DNA from: Clostridiales bacterium
Lineage (GTDB): Bacteria; Bacillota; Clostridia; Saccharofermentanales; Saccharofermentanaceae
Assembly (NCBI GenBank): GCA_017961235.1
Contig: JAGCXQ010000062.1
Span: 79,052 to 143,051 of the forward strand
Direction of reading: 5' to 3'
DNA length: 64,000 nucleotides
Made by a program: the position numbers and the translations under genes. This document shows positions 34,872 through 45,139 of the stretch, piece after piece (position 1 is the first letter of the stretch; every line of letters begins with the position of its first letter). The notes beneath the pieces were generated by a model. It had not been told where the DNA came from. It saw nothing but the letters and a program-made list of their open reading frames with translations, and made no database searches.

Positions 34872-35735
34872 TTACTTTCCGATTCTTTCATCCGGCTTAT
34901 ATGTCCCGATGACCTTGATCTTCTCACATGCCGTCTTCAGCTGCTCGAGCATTCTCCATCCCTCTTCGGAATCCAGAACACCCTCGATCTCGGTATAGAA
35001 ATAATACTGCCAGTTCACATCCTTGACCGGACGGCTTCTTATGACGCGCATATTATAGTTATGTTTTCCGATGATCGAGATCGCACGGGCAAGAGCTCCG
35101 GCAAAGTCTCTGATCGTAAAAATCAGGATCGTATTCTTCGGGTCCTGGCGGACCTTCTGGACATCATCTTCAGCCGAGGAACCGTCTTTCCTTGCAAAGA
35201 CTGCGAATCTCGTGACATTCTGGGAACTCTCATTGATATCGTACTGGATAAGATTCAGGCCATAGAGCTTCGCGGTCTCAGAACTTGCGATCGCTCCGAC
35301 GGTTACATCCGCACGGTCAGAAACTTCTTTCGCAGCGCGGGCTGTATTCTCATACGGGATCGTCTCAAATCCATGGTGGGCGATGTATTCACCGCACTGC
35401 TCCAGCGCCTGCGGATGGGAGATGACCGTCTTAATGGTCTCGACTGAACTTCCTTCTACACCGAGCAGGCACTGCGAGATCGAAAGCTCAAAGACACCGA
35501 TCACCTCGAGTCCGCCGTGGAACATCAGGTCACTGACCTGACCGACTTCGCCGGCATAACTGTTCTCGATGGGAAGGACCGCCGCGTCAGCAAGTGATTT
35601 TGCCACGGAATCATAGGCTTCTTTAAACGTGCGGCAGGAGACCTTTTCCGCATCCGGGAAGATCCCACCTACCGCCATTGCGGCAAAAGATCCTTCGATC
35701 CCACTATATGCGATTTTCAACTTCTGTTCCGACAT
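34872..35735 (-). CDS. pheA: Prephenate dehydratase with ACT domain
   Basis: 287-residue monofunctional prephenate dehydratase for phenylalanine synthesis. Catalytic region: IAYSGIEGSFAAMA, VLPIENSYAGEVGQV, and QNVTRFAVFAR with the conserved Thr. C-terminal ACT domain (about 200-280) shows FTIRDFAGALARAI and a NWQYYFYTEIEG strand, the Phe-binding allosteric part. No chorismate mutase domain. First gene of the pheA-aroF pair. Confidence 0.93.
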   Translation of the reverse strand: MSEQKLKIAYSGIEGSFAAMAVGGIFPDAEKVSCRTFKEAYDSVAKSLADAAVLPIENSYAGEVGQVSDLMFHGGLEVIGVFELSISQCLLGVEGSSVETIKTVISHPQALEQCGEYIAHHGFETIPYENTARAAKEVSDRADVTVGAIASSETAKLYGLNLIQYDINESSQNVTRFAVFARKDGSSAEDDVQKVRQDPKNTILIFTIRDFAGALARAISIIGKHNYNMRVIRSRPVKDVNWQYYFYTEIEGVLDSEEGWRMLEQLKTACEKIKVIGTYKPDERIGK

Positions 35736-35850
35736 TGATCCCGGCTCCTTTGCTCATTATCACGCTGATGCTATCTCGTGCATCTGTAACACATATCAGC
35801 CATATGTAACAGTAATTAACTGTCGCTAATTTTCTCACAGGAACACCATA

Positions 35851-35884
35851 AAAAAAAGAGCTTTTATCAAAAAAGCTCTTTTTC
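35851..35884 (-). terminator. Terminator after first tandem binding-protein lipoprotein gene
   Basis: Stem AAGAGCTTTT / AAAAGCTCTT with a 4-base loop; on the minus strand eight T residues follow. It is symmetrical enough to act in both directions. Confidence 0.85.
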
Positions 35885-35965
35885 GTTTAAAATTCCGATA
35901 CTCTTTTACGGCAGACGCCCGAAAATCCGTCAGAATATGGATATGAGACGGCCGGTTACGGGATC

Positions 35966-38470
35966 TTACTTACCTGCCAGGGCAACCGTGTTATAGCGAA
36001 GGAGGATCTCTCCGCTACGATCAATAGCTGTAGTACGGTTTGTGAGATATAGTCCATCACAGGAGAACTGCTTGGTCTGATAAATCACATTTCCGGATAC
36101 GATGTGGGTCACATGTACAAATCCATCGTAATTGTCCGATTTTACCGTGATAACCGGACTTCCGGTCACTGCATCGGTCACGGTCTCCTCAAACGCATAT
36201 CTTCCTACGGAGTTTCCATGCACCAGATACAGTTTCTGCGCGCACGCATCTTTCTTGATCTCAACCTCACCTTCACCCTCAGCAAGGATAGAAAAATCAG
36301 AAGCATTCAGGAGTTTCCATGTGTTATCGGTGAATGACTTAAGAAGAATATTCTCTCCTGCACGGATGCATTCATATTCGCCTTCCATAGATATAGTTTT
36401 TTCTGTCTCAAGATTTACAAGTTTCGTATCCGTATTGCTTACGAAGAATACCGGAAGACGTTTTCCCATTTCTATCTCAGAATTATCTTCACCGAGCGGA
36501 TCTCCCGGAAGATTGTAGCTTGCTGCATCTTCCAGAGGAACTGTTTTGATCAGTTTTCCGGAAAGATCGTAAAGATCCATGCCCGCTTCTTTTACCGCGA
36601 CAAGATGCTCACCGATGTGGTGCACATCCAGGATCGAACCATCCTCATTCGGGATCGTAGCCAAGATCTTTCCGTCCCGATCCAGCAGATCCCAGGCAAC
36701 ACAGGTCTCTGTCAGAGTATCCTTCTTATCGTCTGTAAAGCCAGCCCGGCCAAGAAGATAGTAGTCAGGCATCTGTGTCTTATAAGAAAGATAGAAGTCG
36801 TCGGACAGTGCTTTTCCATCGAGAGAGAAGATCCTCGATCCGCCATTTTCCGCTTCCTTATCCTGTCCGTAAACGAAATCGCCGAGAAGCTGCCAGTCGG
36901 AGCATCGAGCGGACATTTCGGGACAGATATCCTTGCCCGTTACACCATCGTAGATCCAGTTCTTATCATCACAGTAGTCGCGGCAAACGATGAACCTCTC
37001 ATCGACGATCGTCTCAAAAGCATACATAGTTGTAATGTCTCCGATCTTAAGAGCAGTTCCGGAATCTACAGCACCCTTTGAAGGATCGTACTTGTAAAGC
37101 GTAATGCCGGAAGTCGCAGCGGAAGCAAAATACGTCATACCATCTCTTTGGAACCTCAGATCATACTTAAGGCCGGTATAACTTGCTCCATCTTTAGAGA
37201 TCAGGCCCATCTTTGCCTGTCCGTCGGGCAGATCCGAATCTCTCACATATTGCATAACGAAGATGCTGCCGTCATCAAGCATCATCGCGCTGTCGAAGAC
37301 CGGATCACAGATGATCCTTCCGCTTTTATCCATGAACCCGTAGAGAGACTGGCCTTCGTTATTGTTGAACTGATTCTCCACTCCCAGGAACGGAGTGACC
37401 ATACCGTAGTCTTCTGACGGTATAAAATCCGTGATCGGATCATCCGAAAGACGTGTGATCTTCTCTTCTTCTTTTTCTACCGCTCGAAAAGCACTGTTAT
37501 CCATGGTGACGCTGTAACGCTTTGTCATCTTCGGCTTTCCTTCAGGCACGATATACCCTGCCATTTCCGCGATACTTCTTCCGTCTTCTCCGGCCATCCA
37601 CTGGAACAGAATACCTTCCGGGGAAGAAAGATCAGTATTACTTCCGACCATAACATCGAGCAGGAACTGCAGAGGATATTCACCGGAAGCGATCGTTTCT
37701 CTTGTCGGCTCGACACCTTCCACCTTCAGCATCTTCGTTTCATTTTCCCAGTGTGAACCGGTAAGACTTGTGTACTCGACATATCCGATCGCGTTCTTCG
37801 AATTGTCATAGGTTGCTCTTGCATCATAGTGCTGATTATCCTCGATCGGGATACGGATATACGGGGACACCGAACTTGTGCCGCCAAGTATCAGCGTACC
37901 CATCACCTTTCTCGATGTATCGGCAACGCCTTCATCAAAGGGTATGATCTCTTCATCATTGCCGCCGACTTCTTTCCAGTTTCTGATCTCTCCCTTATAG
38001 ATCTTCTTGATCTGCGCTATTGTCAGCGACTCGACCGGATTGTCTTTATTCACGATAAAGACCAGGCCATCCGCTGCAAATGGCGCATACAGGTGATTTC
38101 CTCTGTTAGCGATCAGAATGTCAGGAATAAGATCAACGACCGCATGATCCTCTTCGAAAGTATTATTCTTTCGGATCAGCATATTCATAGAATCCTCACG
38201 GGAAAGTCCCAGCAAAGCGGATGTCGAAGCAACAGCCATCTCGGATGTAGAATAGGTAAAGTGCATCACCGGAAGACTCGCTTCATCAAATTCATACGGC
38301 GTAAGCTGCACGCCGAGAACCGAGTTATCGGTATCTTTCATGTCATCCTCTCCGTGTTCGAGTGCAGATGATCCGAGCGAAAGCTTCGGGGAACCTTCCC
38401 TTTTCTTACATCCTGGCATAGTAAAAATCGCGGCAAAAACAAGCATGGCAGATACAATTCTCTTCTTCAT
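35966..38470 (-). CDS. Lipoprotein: PstS-like binding domain fused to WG-like repeats (paralogue 1)
   Basis: 834-residue lipoprotein with lipobox FTMPGC. Residues about 65-325 are a PstS-like solute-binding domain (FTYSTSEMAVASTSALLGL, FIVNKDNPVESLTIAQIKKIYKGEI then NWKEVGG, SKNAIGYVEY, LLFQW-type GEDGRSIAEMAGYIVP end). The C-terminal half (about 355-834) has WG-repeat-like units (SLYGFMDKSGRIICDPVFDS, KMGLISKDGASYTGL) and further beta-propeller-like strands. Third in transcription order of three tandem paralogues; no pst permease genes nearby. Possibly a surface sensor for phosphate or another anion. Confidence 0.85.
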   Translation of the reverse strand: MKKRIVSAMLVFAAIFTMPGCKKREGSPKLSLGSSALEHGEDDMKDTDNSVLGVQLTPYEFDEASLPVMHFTYSTSEMAVASTSALLGLSREDSMNMLIRKNNTFEEDHAVVDLIPDILIANRGNHLYAPFAADGLVFIVNKDNPVESLTIAQIKKIYKGEIRNWKEVGGNDEEIIPFDEGVADTSRKVMGTLILGGTSSVSPYIRIPIEDNQHYDARATYDNSKNAIGYVEYTSLTGSHWENETKMLKVEGVEPTRETIASGEYPLQFLLDVMVGSNTDLSSPEGILFQWMAGEDGRSIAEMAGYIVPEGKPKMTKRYSVTMDNSAFRAVEKEEEKITRLSDDPITDFIPSEDYGMVTPFLGVENQFNNNEGQSLYGFMDKSGRIICDPVFDSAMMLDDGSIFVMQYVRDSDLPDGQAKMGLISKDGASYTGLKYDLRFQRDGMTYFASAATSGITLYKYDPSKGAVDSGTALKIGDITTMYAFETIVDERFIVCRDYCDDKNWIYDGVTGKDICPEMSARCSDWQLLGDFVYGQDKEAENGGSRIFSLDGKALSDDFYLSYKTQMPDYYLLGRAGFTDDKKDTLTETCVAWDLLDRDGKILATIPNEDGSILDVHHIGEHLVAVKEAGMDLYDLSGKLIKTVPLEDAASYNLPGDPLGEDNSEIEMGKRLPVFFVSNTDTKLVNLETEKTISMEGEYECIRAGENILLKSFTDNTWKLLNASDFSILAEGEGEVEIKKDACAQKLYLVHGNSVGRYAFEETVTDAVTGSPVITVKSDNYDGFVHVTHIVSGNVIYQTKQFSCDGLYLTNRTTAIDRSGEILLRYNTVALAGK

Positions 38471-38538
38471 AATTAAGCCCTCCTAAATCAGGTCAAGTCG
38501 TTTGTGTCAATTGGTTATGAATGAATTGATTTGCCCAA

Positions 38539-38566
38539 ATTGTACCGCTCTCCTCCGGAAAAACAA
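38539..38566 (-). promoter_or_regulatory. Candidate promoter of binding-protein paralogue 1
   Basis: Minus strand TTGTTT (38561-38566), 16-bp spacer, TACAAT (38539-38544), in the 200-bp gap between paralogues 2 and 1, 69 bp before the start codon. Confidence 0.5.
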
Positions 38567-38670
38567 TTCGCAAAAATGCAAAAGAAATTTACCGGAAAAG
38601 GATCAGTTTCTGTAGATGTTAAACAGCCGGAAACGCTTTAATTTACAGTCTTTGCAGGATCTGTAAAAAA

Positions 38671-41205
38671 TCATTTTCCAGGATCCGGCAAGGTATGGTA
38701 ACGAAGAATAACATTTCCACTTAGATCCTCAACTGTGACCTCATCACAAACATACGACCAGGAAGTGGTAACCTGCATATTATTGAAGACAGCCTTTCCC
38801 GCGTGGATCCTCTCAAGCTCGATAAACCCTCTTATGGAATCTGCCTTCTTCTCAAGGATCTTTTCTCCTGTTGATGCATCGAAAACCTGTAATTCTTTTG
38901 CGTATCTTCCCTCGCCCAAAGATCTGACAAGATAGAATTTACCATTTACGTAATCTTTTCTCACTCCGATATATCCTTCGCCCTCGGCGATCAGAGTGAG
39001 ATTCGATCCATCCAGTAATTTCCAGCTGAGATCCTCTGATGTATTTCCTGAAAGAAGAATATTCTCACCTGCGTACTGGACATAGTAGTCCACGCCAAAC
39101 TCAGCACTTGCTCCGGTTTCCAGATTATACAGTTTCGTATCGTTGTTAGATGTAATAACAACCGTTGGGACTTTTTCGGGCTTAAGATTATCATCATGAT
39201 CTCCCAGCGGGAACCCCGGAGTATAGATCGGATTTGGCGACTTAAAATCCACGGTCTTCAGAAGGTTTCCGGAAAAATCATATTGCTCGATCACATTCGA
39301 ATATATAACGAGCAGCGTCTTATTCACGCACAGGAAATCCTGAATGCCGTGCGATTTGTTCTCGATCGAGGTGAGAATTTTTCCATTTTCATCGACCAGA
39401 TCCCAGTAATCGTAGTTTCCCGGATCATCAGTGATGCCGGCATCCTTCGATTCCGTACGCGCAAGCATCTTGTAGCCGTCGCGCCACAGATCTTTAGTAT
39501 TAAGATAACAATCATCAGACAGTGCTTTTCCATCGATAGAATAGATCGCTTTCGTATTCTTTCTTGATGCGTCCTTCTTATGTCCGAGAATGAAATCCCC
39601 GAGAAATGACCAGCTGTCGTATTTACTATCCAGGGAAGGTGCTATATCTTCACCCGTCTCGCCGTCAAAAAGCCAGAAGTCATCACCAAAGTAGTCGGCG
39701 CAAGCTATATACCGGTCACTGATAAATTCCTCAAAACAATACAGCTTGTTCATTTTACTCATTTTGAGGAATTTGCCGGATCCGACTTTACCCGTGGAAG
39801 GATCATACTTGTATAAAGTGATGCCGTTTTTCTCAAGCTTATAGAATTCCTCTTTGGATCTGGAATTATATACAGCCCCGGCTTCATAGATCAGGCCGGT
39901 ATAATGGGACCCATCTTTAGATATCAATCCGATCCGCTCATCCGGAAGATCGCTCGAAGATCTTACCACACTCTGTATAACAACGAGGGTTCCATCATCG
40001 AGATAATAAACGTCGTCAAAGACGGGATCGCATATGATCCTTCCGTTTTGATCCATCAGTCCATATAGCTTTTGTCCTTCAAAAAGACCTGCTTCATTAT
40101 CCACTCCCAGGAACGGGATCACCGCTCCGTAATCAGAGGAAGGAACAAAGTCAGTGATTCTCTCTTCTTTCAGCCGGGTAAAGACTTCCGGTTCTTTCGC
40201 TATCTCCCGAAAAGCACTCCATTCCGTGCTGACCGGAACGTCCGTTTTCCCGGCAGGTGCCGTATCCGGAACGATATAACCTGCCATCTCGGCAAGTTTT
40301 CTTCCATCCTCACCGGTGAGCCATTGATACAGAGTCCAGGCAGGATCTGAAGACGGCAGATCTTTATTGATCGCAGCATCCAGCGGGACGCGGAAAGGAT
40401 ATTCTCCGGATCTGATCATCTCCTTCGAAGGCTCGATATCATTGATCTTAAGGATCTTTACCTCTTTTTCCATGGAAGATCCGGCGAGACTCGAATACTG
40501 GAAATACCCGATCGCATTTTCGGAATTGTCGTAGGAGCATCGTGTCGACCAGACAGCATAATCATCACCGGGCACGTTAATGTATGGAGAATCGACAGTT
40601 ACATCTCCTTCGGTCACCATGGTCTCCACAAGTTTTGTTGGCGTTTCTTCCCTGCCTTCTTCAAAAGCAACGATCTCCCGGTCATTGCCTCCGATTTCTT
40701 TCCAGTTAGTGATCTCCCCTTTGTAGATCTTCTGAAGATCCTCCTTCGAGATAGAACTTACGGGATTATCCTTATTCACGATGAATACCAGGGCGTCATA
40801 AGCAAATGTTTCTCTCTGAAGAGAATCATCGAGGCTGATCTCCGGGAGTAGCGCAACGCATGATTCTTCGGAACCGTAATCGATTTTATGACTCTTATCC
40901 TGGATCAGTTCCGAAGCTTCCTGCCGTGAAATATCCAGAAGCACGGAATATGCGGATAACGCCATAGGCGCAGTTGAGTAACAGAACTGTATTCCGGGAA
41001 TATTCGTCTGGTCAAACGAAAACTCCTCGGGTTCTGTATCCGTCACCGAGGGCGCCGTTTCCGACTCCGTTACCGATTCGGTCTTCGTCGTGCTTTCCGT
41101 GGTGCTTTCCGTAGATTCAGAGCTTTCCTCTTTTTCTTTCTTCTTGCATCCGCCAGAAAGGATCATCGCCGTCACGAGAAGAACTGAAATAACACGTTCT
41201 TTCAT
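38671..41205 (-). CDS. Lipoprotein: PstS-like binding domain fused to WG-like repeats (paralogue 2)
   Basis: 844-residue paralogue. Lipobox MILSGGC, then a Lys/Glu and Ser/Thr/Glu-rich linker to about residue 60. Binding domain about 65-325 (FCYSTAPMALSAYSVLLDI, FIVNKDNPVSSISKEDLQK, NWKEIGGNDREIVAFEEG). WG-like part: KLYGLMDQNGRIICDPVFDD, RIGLISKDGSHYTGL. The upstream 45 bases (CTCCGC, CTAACTATTAGAC) match those of paralogue 3, so promoter region and gene were duplicated together. Separated from paralogue 3 by 88 bp. Confidence 0.85.
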   Translation of the reverse strand: MKERVISVLLVTAMILSGGCKKKEKEESSESTESTTESTTKTESVTESETAPSVTDTEPEEFSFDQTNIPGIQFCYSTAPMALSAYSVLLDISRQEASELIQDKSHKIDYGSEESCVALLPEISLDDSLQRETFAYDALVFIVNKDNPVSSISKEDLQKIYKGEITNWKEIGGNDREIVAFEEGREETPTKLVETMVTEGDVTVDSPYINVPGDDYAVWSTRCSYDNSENAIGYFQYSSLAGSSMEKEVKILKINDIEPSKEMIRSGEYPFRVPLDAAINKDLPSSDPAWTLYQWLTGEDGRKLAEMAGYIVPDTAPAGKTDVPVSTEWSAFREIAKEPEVFTRLKEERITDFVPSSDYGAVIPFLGVDNEAGLFEGQKLYGLMDQNGRIICDPVFDDVYYLDDGTLVVIQSVVRSSSDLPDERIGLISKDGSHYTGLIYEAGAVYNSRSKEEFYKLEKNGITLYKYDPSTGKVGSGKFLKMSKMNKLYCFEEFISDRYIACADYFGDDFWLFDGETGEDIAPSLDSKYDSWSFLGDFILGHKKDASRKNTKAIYSIDGKALSDDCYLNTKDLWRDGYKMLARTESKDAGITDDPGNYDYWDLVDENGKILTSIENKSHGIQDFLCVNKTLLVIYSNVIEQYDFSGNLLKTVDFKSPNPIYTPGFPLGDHDDNLKPEKVPTVVITSNNDTKLYNLETGASAEFGVDYYVQYAGENILLSGNTSEDLSWKLLDGSNLTLIAEGEGYIGVRKDYVNGKFYLVRSLGEGRYAKELQVFDASTGEKILEKKADSIRGFIELERIHAGKAVFNNMQVTTSWSYVCDEVTVEDLSGNVILRYHTLPDPGK

Positions 41206-41293
41206 AAAACCTGCCTCCGCATCCTGATTCCTTGTACCTAACTATTAGACTATCCAAAGCATCGTTTTTATTTCGGAGAAAAGAATTTCCTGA

Positions 41294-43846
41294 TCAATCT
41301 TCCGGAAGATGCACGGTGTTATACAGGAAAAGCACTTTCCCGTCGCGATCGGTCATTGTCGTACTGGAATTGGTGCCGTCGGAATATTCAGCCACCTTCC
41401 ATACCGTATGATAAAGCACTTTTCCATCATAGATACCATCCACATAGAGGTAATCTCCTCTGGGATTCGTTAAGTCATCGATAACCGTCTTTCCCGTGGA
41501 CACTTCTACAATGGATAGCGTCTTCGTATCCCAGCCTTCTCCCACGGACATATAGTATTCATGGGTAACTTCATCTTCAAAGATCTGAGCATACCCTTTT
41601 CCTTCCGTCAGCAGACTCAGATCTTTGCAATTCAGGATCATCCAGGAATGATCCACCCCTCCAGAAGTAGAAAGAATGACATAGCCGGGAACCATCGTCA
41701 CATCATATAATCCATCATATTCCGCATTTTTCCCGGTAGTTATATCCAGCAGATACGTCTTTTCGCTCTGCTGCTTAATCAGGATAATATCTTTGTCGAT
41801 CTTTGAAGAAAAGCGATTGGAATAGTATTCATCCTGTCCATAGACGATCTGATATTGTTCCTCATGATCAAACGAAGTAGAGCTGATCAATTTCAGTTTT
41901 CTATCATAGACCTCGACACCGGTTCTCTTTAAAGCTACGAACTTTCCGTCTTTCTCCCAGAACTCCTGTATCGTTTTTCCTTTATCTTCCAAAGAAGCTA
42001 CGATATTACCATCCGCATCAGTAAGATTCCATCCGGCGTCATCCATATCTTCCCACTTCATAAGAAGCGTATTTCTGTCCAGTTCAGAGATATACTCTAC
42101 TTTATCAAGTTTGATCTCTTTTCCCATATAGTCATAATAATGGTGAGCGTAGGAATCATTATTCTCATCATATCCGTAGAAGAGATTTCCCATAGTATCC
42201 TCAAGCTGGATGCCGTCAGGGAATGCGACCTTTTTACCGGTAGTCCCATCGACCGCCAGATTACAGCATCCCGATTCATCGTCGCGGAAAACAAGAACAC
42301 GATCATTGATTATCCGGGACAAATATATACCCGGGTAATATCCTTCAATAGAAAAATCCATTTTATAGAAAGCCGGATCACCGGTTTTTCCGGAAGATTC
42401 ATCATACGGATACATTTTAAAGCCGTCAGAAGTCTTCTCCGCAAGCAGGTATTTACCTTCCTCCAGGAAAATATAATCACTGTACTTCAGACCTGTATAG
42501 TTTTTGCCGTCGATACTTATGAACCCGAGTCTTTCTTCCGGATACTCCGAATCGCCTTTAATATACTGCTTGACCACATATGTTTTGTCACTGATTTTGT
42601 AAACATAGTCATACACCGCATCACATACGATCCGTCCGGATTGATCGAAGAAACCTTTCGTAGAACTGGCAGATCCCCATTCCGCCATCTTCGCTGCGCC
42701 GGCAAACGGGTAGATCCTTCCATAATCGGAAGACGGAATAAAATCAGTGATCAGTTCATCCTTTAAGCGGGTATAAACAGGATCCGGCACTTCTGCCGGC
42801 TGATACGAAGCCCAGTTAACATGTACCTTCACCTTATTCTTTGCAGCAGAAGCGGATGCTGCCGGAACATATCCTTCCATCTCCGCAAGTTTCTGGCCGT
42901 CTTCACTTAAGATCCAGTTAAAAAGTATACGTGCCGGCGCATCTTCTGCCGTATCCTTCGGGATGACCGCGAAGTAGGAAGTACGGAACGGATACTCGCC
43001 TTTTGCGATCGTCGTCTTTTCCGGCATGACGCCATCGACCTTCAGGATCTTCAGTCCGTCCGCCATCTTCATTTTCGTCGCATAGTAATATGGCGTATAA
43101 CCGATCGCTCCGGCAGAGTTATCGTAGGATTTAACTACATTGATCAGGCCGCCCATATCGCCCGGCATCAGTTCTTCCGGCGCCGTCATCATCTGAAGAT
43201 CTCCCATAACGAGGTTCTCCATCATGACCTGGGACCCGGCCGTCTTATTTCTCTGCACCGCAACGATCTCTTTATCTTCTCCGCCGACTTCTTTCCAGTT
43301 TTTGATCTCACCTGTATAGATCTTCTGGATCTGCTCGGTAGTTAATGACTCGACCGGATTACTCGCGTTGACGACAAATACCAGCGCTTCCGCGGAGAAA
43401 GCCTCCATCTCGTATTCGAATTTCCGTTCTTTCATCTCATCAAAGACGGACTGCGCCGGTTCCGCGCAGATCAGGAGCTTAGCTTCCCTGTCCATAAGAT
43501 AGGAGAAGGAGCGGGTCGTCTTATGGAATTCAAGCATACTATCGGCTTCTTCTCTCGGGATTCCCAGGAGTACCGATGTGATCGCCGTCGCCATCGGCTT
43601 CGTGGAAGTCGATCCGTCGATCACCGGATAATTATCTTTCGTAAAGGAAAAAGAATCCGGATCCGTCTTCGGTTCTTCCGTAGTACTTGGCGTCGTTTCC
43701 GACTCCGTTACCGATTCGGTCGTCTCTGTCGTGCTTTCCGTGGCACTTTCCGATGATTCAGAACTTTCCTTTTTCTCTTTCTTTTTGCATCCGACGGAAA
43801 GGATCATTGCCATCATAAGAACAACTGAAATAATACGCTTATTCAT
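41294..43846 (-). CDS. Lipoprotein: PstS-like binding domain fused to WG-like repeats (paralogue 3)
   Basis: 850-residue paralogue, first in transcription order. Lipobox MILSVGC. It keeps the best PstS-like phosphate-loop resemblance, VIDGSTSTKPMATAI, followed by FVVNASNPVESLTTEQIQKIYTGEI and SAGAIGYTPYYYATKM. The C-terminal half contains STKGFFDQSGRIVCDAVYDY and RLGFISIDGKNYTGLKY. The three copies differ mainly in the ligand loop at the start of the binding domain, so they may bind different anions (inference). Confidence 0.85.
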   Translation of the reverse strand: MNKRIISVVLMMAMILSVGCKKKEKKESSESSESATESTTETTESVTESETTPSTTEEPKTDPDSFSFTKDNYPVIDGSTSTKPMATAITSVLLGIPREEADSMLEFHKTTRSFSYLMDREAKLLICAEPAQSVFDEMKERKFEYEMEAFSAEALVFVVNASNPVESLTTEQIQKIYTGEIKNWKEVGGEDKEIVAVQRNKTAGSQVMMENLVMGDLQMMTAPEELMPGDMGGLINVVKSYDNSAGAIGYTPYYYATKMKMADGLKILKVDGVMPEKTTIAKGEYPFRTSYFAVIPKDTAEDAPARILFNWILSEDGQKLAEMEGYVPAASASAAKNKVKVHVNWASYQPAEVPDPVYTRLKDELITDFIPSSDYGRIYPFAGAAKMAEWGSASSTKGFFDQSGRIVCDAVYDYVYKISDKTYVVKQYIKGDSEYPEERLGFISIDGKNYTGLKYSDYIFLEEGKYLLAEKTSDGFKMYPYDESSGKTGDPAFYKMDFSIEGYYPGIYLSRIINDRVLVFRDDESGCCNLAVDGTTGKKVAFPDGIQLEDTMGNLFYGYDENNDSYAHHYYDYMGKEIKLDKVEYISELDRNTLLMKWEDMDDAGWNLTDADGNIVASLEDKGKTIQEFWEKDGKFVALKRTGVEVYDRKLKLISSTSFDHEEQYQIVYGQDEYYSNRFSSKIDKDIILIKQQSEKTYLLDITTGKNAEYDGLYDVTMVPGYVILSTSGGVDHSWMILNCKDLSLLTEGKGYAQIFEDEVTHEYYMSVGEGWDTKTLSIVEVSTGKTVIDDLTNPRGDYLYVDGIYDGKVLYHTVWKVAEYSDGTNSSTTMTDRDGKVLFLYNTVHLPED

Positions 43847-44037
43847 AAAGCTTACCTCCGCTTCCTAATTCCTTATCCTAACAATTAGACAATCGAGAAG
43901 AGCAGTTTTTTCGAAGAAAAAAATCCGCTTCCTGTTTCCTTGTTTTTCAACCCCAAATTCAGTATATAGGACAAAAAATGAAAAGTCATCCCGATGAAAT
44001 AAAGAATCTGTCACTTGAAAGCGGATAATAAACAGCA

Positions 44038-44076
44038 AACCGGCAGAAGAATCATTAAAAATTTTTCTGCCGGTTT
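44038..44076 (-). terminator. Terminator after cysK
   Basis: Stem AACCGGCAGAA / TTCTGCCGGTT, loop about 17 bases, then TTTGCTGTTT on the minus strand; 43 bp after the cysK stop. Confidence 0.75.
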
Positions 44077-44118
44077 AGTGTTTAGTTTATGGATTACTTT
44101 ATGCGGAAAGCGCGGGAC

Positions 44119-45051
44119 TTATTCCTCGTACAGTGCAGTAGAGAGATATCTGTCACCAGAGTCCGGGAGAAGAACGACGATGTTCTTTCCTGCATTCTCC
44201 GGACGCTTTGCCAGCTCAAGTGCCGCAAATGCTGCCGCACCGGAAGAGATGCCTACGAGCACGCCTTCCTGCCGGCCGATCTTTCTGCCGATGTCAAATG
44301 CATCTTCATTAGATACCGGGAATACTTCGTCATAGATGCTTGTATCAAGTGTTTCCGGAACGAATCCTGCGCCGATACCCTGGATCTTATGTGCGCCGGA
44401 ACGGCCTTCGGAAAGCACCGGAGAATCCTTCGGCTCAACTGCTACGATCTTCACGCCCGGGTTCTTTTCCTTGAGAAAAGCACCTGTACCTGTGATCGTT
44501 CCGCCCGTACCTACGCCTGCGACGAAGATATCGACTTTTCCGTCGAGATCTTCCCAGATCTCCGGCCCCGTGGTCTCTTTATGGATCTTCGGGTTTGCAG
44601 GGTTTGTAAACTGCGACGGGATCAGGCTGTCCGCGATTTCTGCGTGAAGTTCTTCTGCCTTTGCGATCGCACCCTTCATGCCCTTTGCGCCTTCAGAAAG
44701 AACGAGCTCTGCGCCATAAGCCTTCATGAGCTTTCTTCTTTCGACGGACATCGTGTCCGGCATTACGATGATGGATCTGTATCCGCGAGCGGTTGCAACT
44801 GCTGCCAGGCCGATACCTGTGTTACCGGATGTCGGCTCGATGATCGTGGTGGTCGGCTTCAGGATACCCTTAGCCTCCGCATCATCGAGCATCGCCTTTG
44901 CGATACGGTCCTTCACGGATCCGCCCGGATTGAAGTACTCCAGTTTTGCGAAAACCTTAGCTACTGCGCCGGTGGATTTTTCCAGATGTGTCAGTTCCAG
45001 GATCGGTGTTTTTCCGATCAGCTGGTCAGCGGATGTGTAAATGTTTGCCAT
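44119..45051 (-). CDS. cysK: Cysteine synthase (O-acetylserine sulfhydrylase)
   Basis: 310-residue PLP enzyme making cysteine from O-acetylserine and sulfide. PLP lysine is Lys47 in [14 protein letters not shown]; the phosphate/substrate loop is [22 protein letters not shown] is also present. Length is typical. GAAGGAAGG precedes the ATG. It follows metY by 88 bp with no terminator between, so both are likely read from the metY promoter. Together they assimilate sulfide into cysteine and homocysteine. Confidence 0.95.
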   Translation of the reverse strand: MANIYTSADQLIGKTPILELTHLEKSTGAVAKVFAKLEYFNPGGSVKDRIAKAMLDDAEAKGILKPTTTIIEPTSGNTGIGLAAVATARGYRSIIVMPDTMSVERRKLMKAYGAELVLSEGAKGMKGAIAKAEELHAEIADSLIPSQFTNPANPKIHKETTGPEIWEDLDGKVDIFVAGVGTGGTITGTGAFLKEKNPGVKIVAVEPKDSPVLSEGRSGAHKIQGIGAGFVPETLDTSIYDEVFPVSNEDAFDIGRKIGRQEGVLVGISSGAAAFAALELAKRPENAGKNIVVLLPDSGDRYLSTALYEE

Positions 45052-45139
45052 AATAACGGTCCTTCCTTCGTTTATTTCTGCCCGTAGCGATCAACTCCGG
45101 GACTTTTATCTCACTTACTTATGTTTTTATATTTTACTC

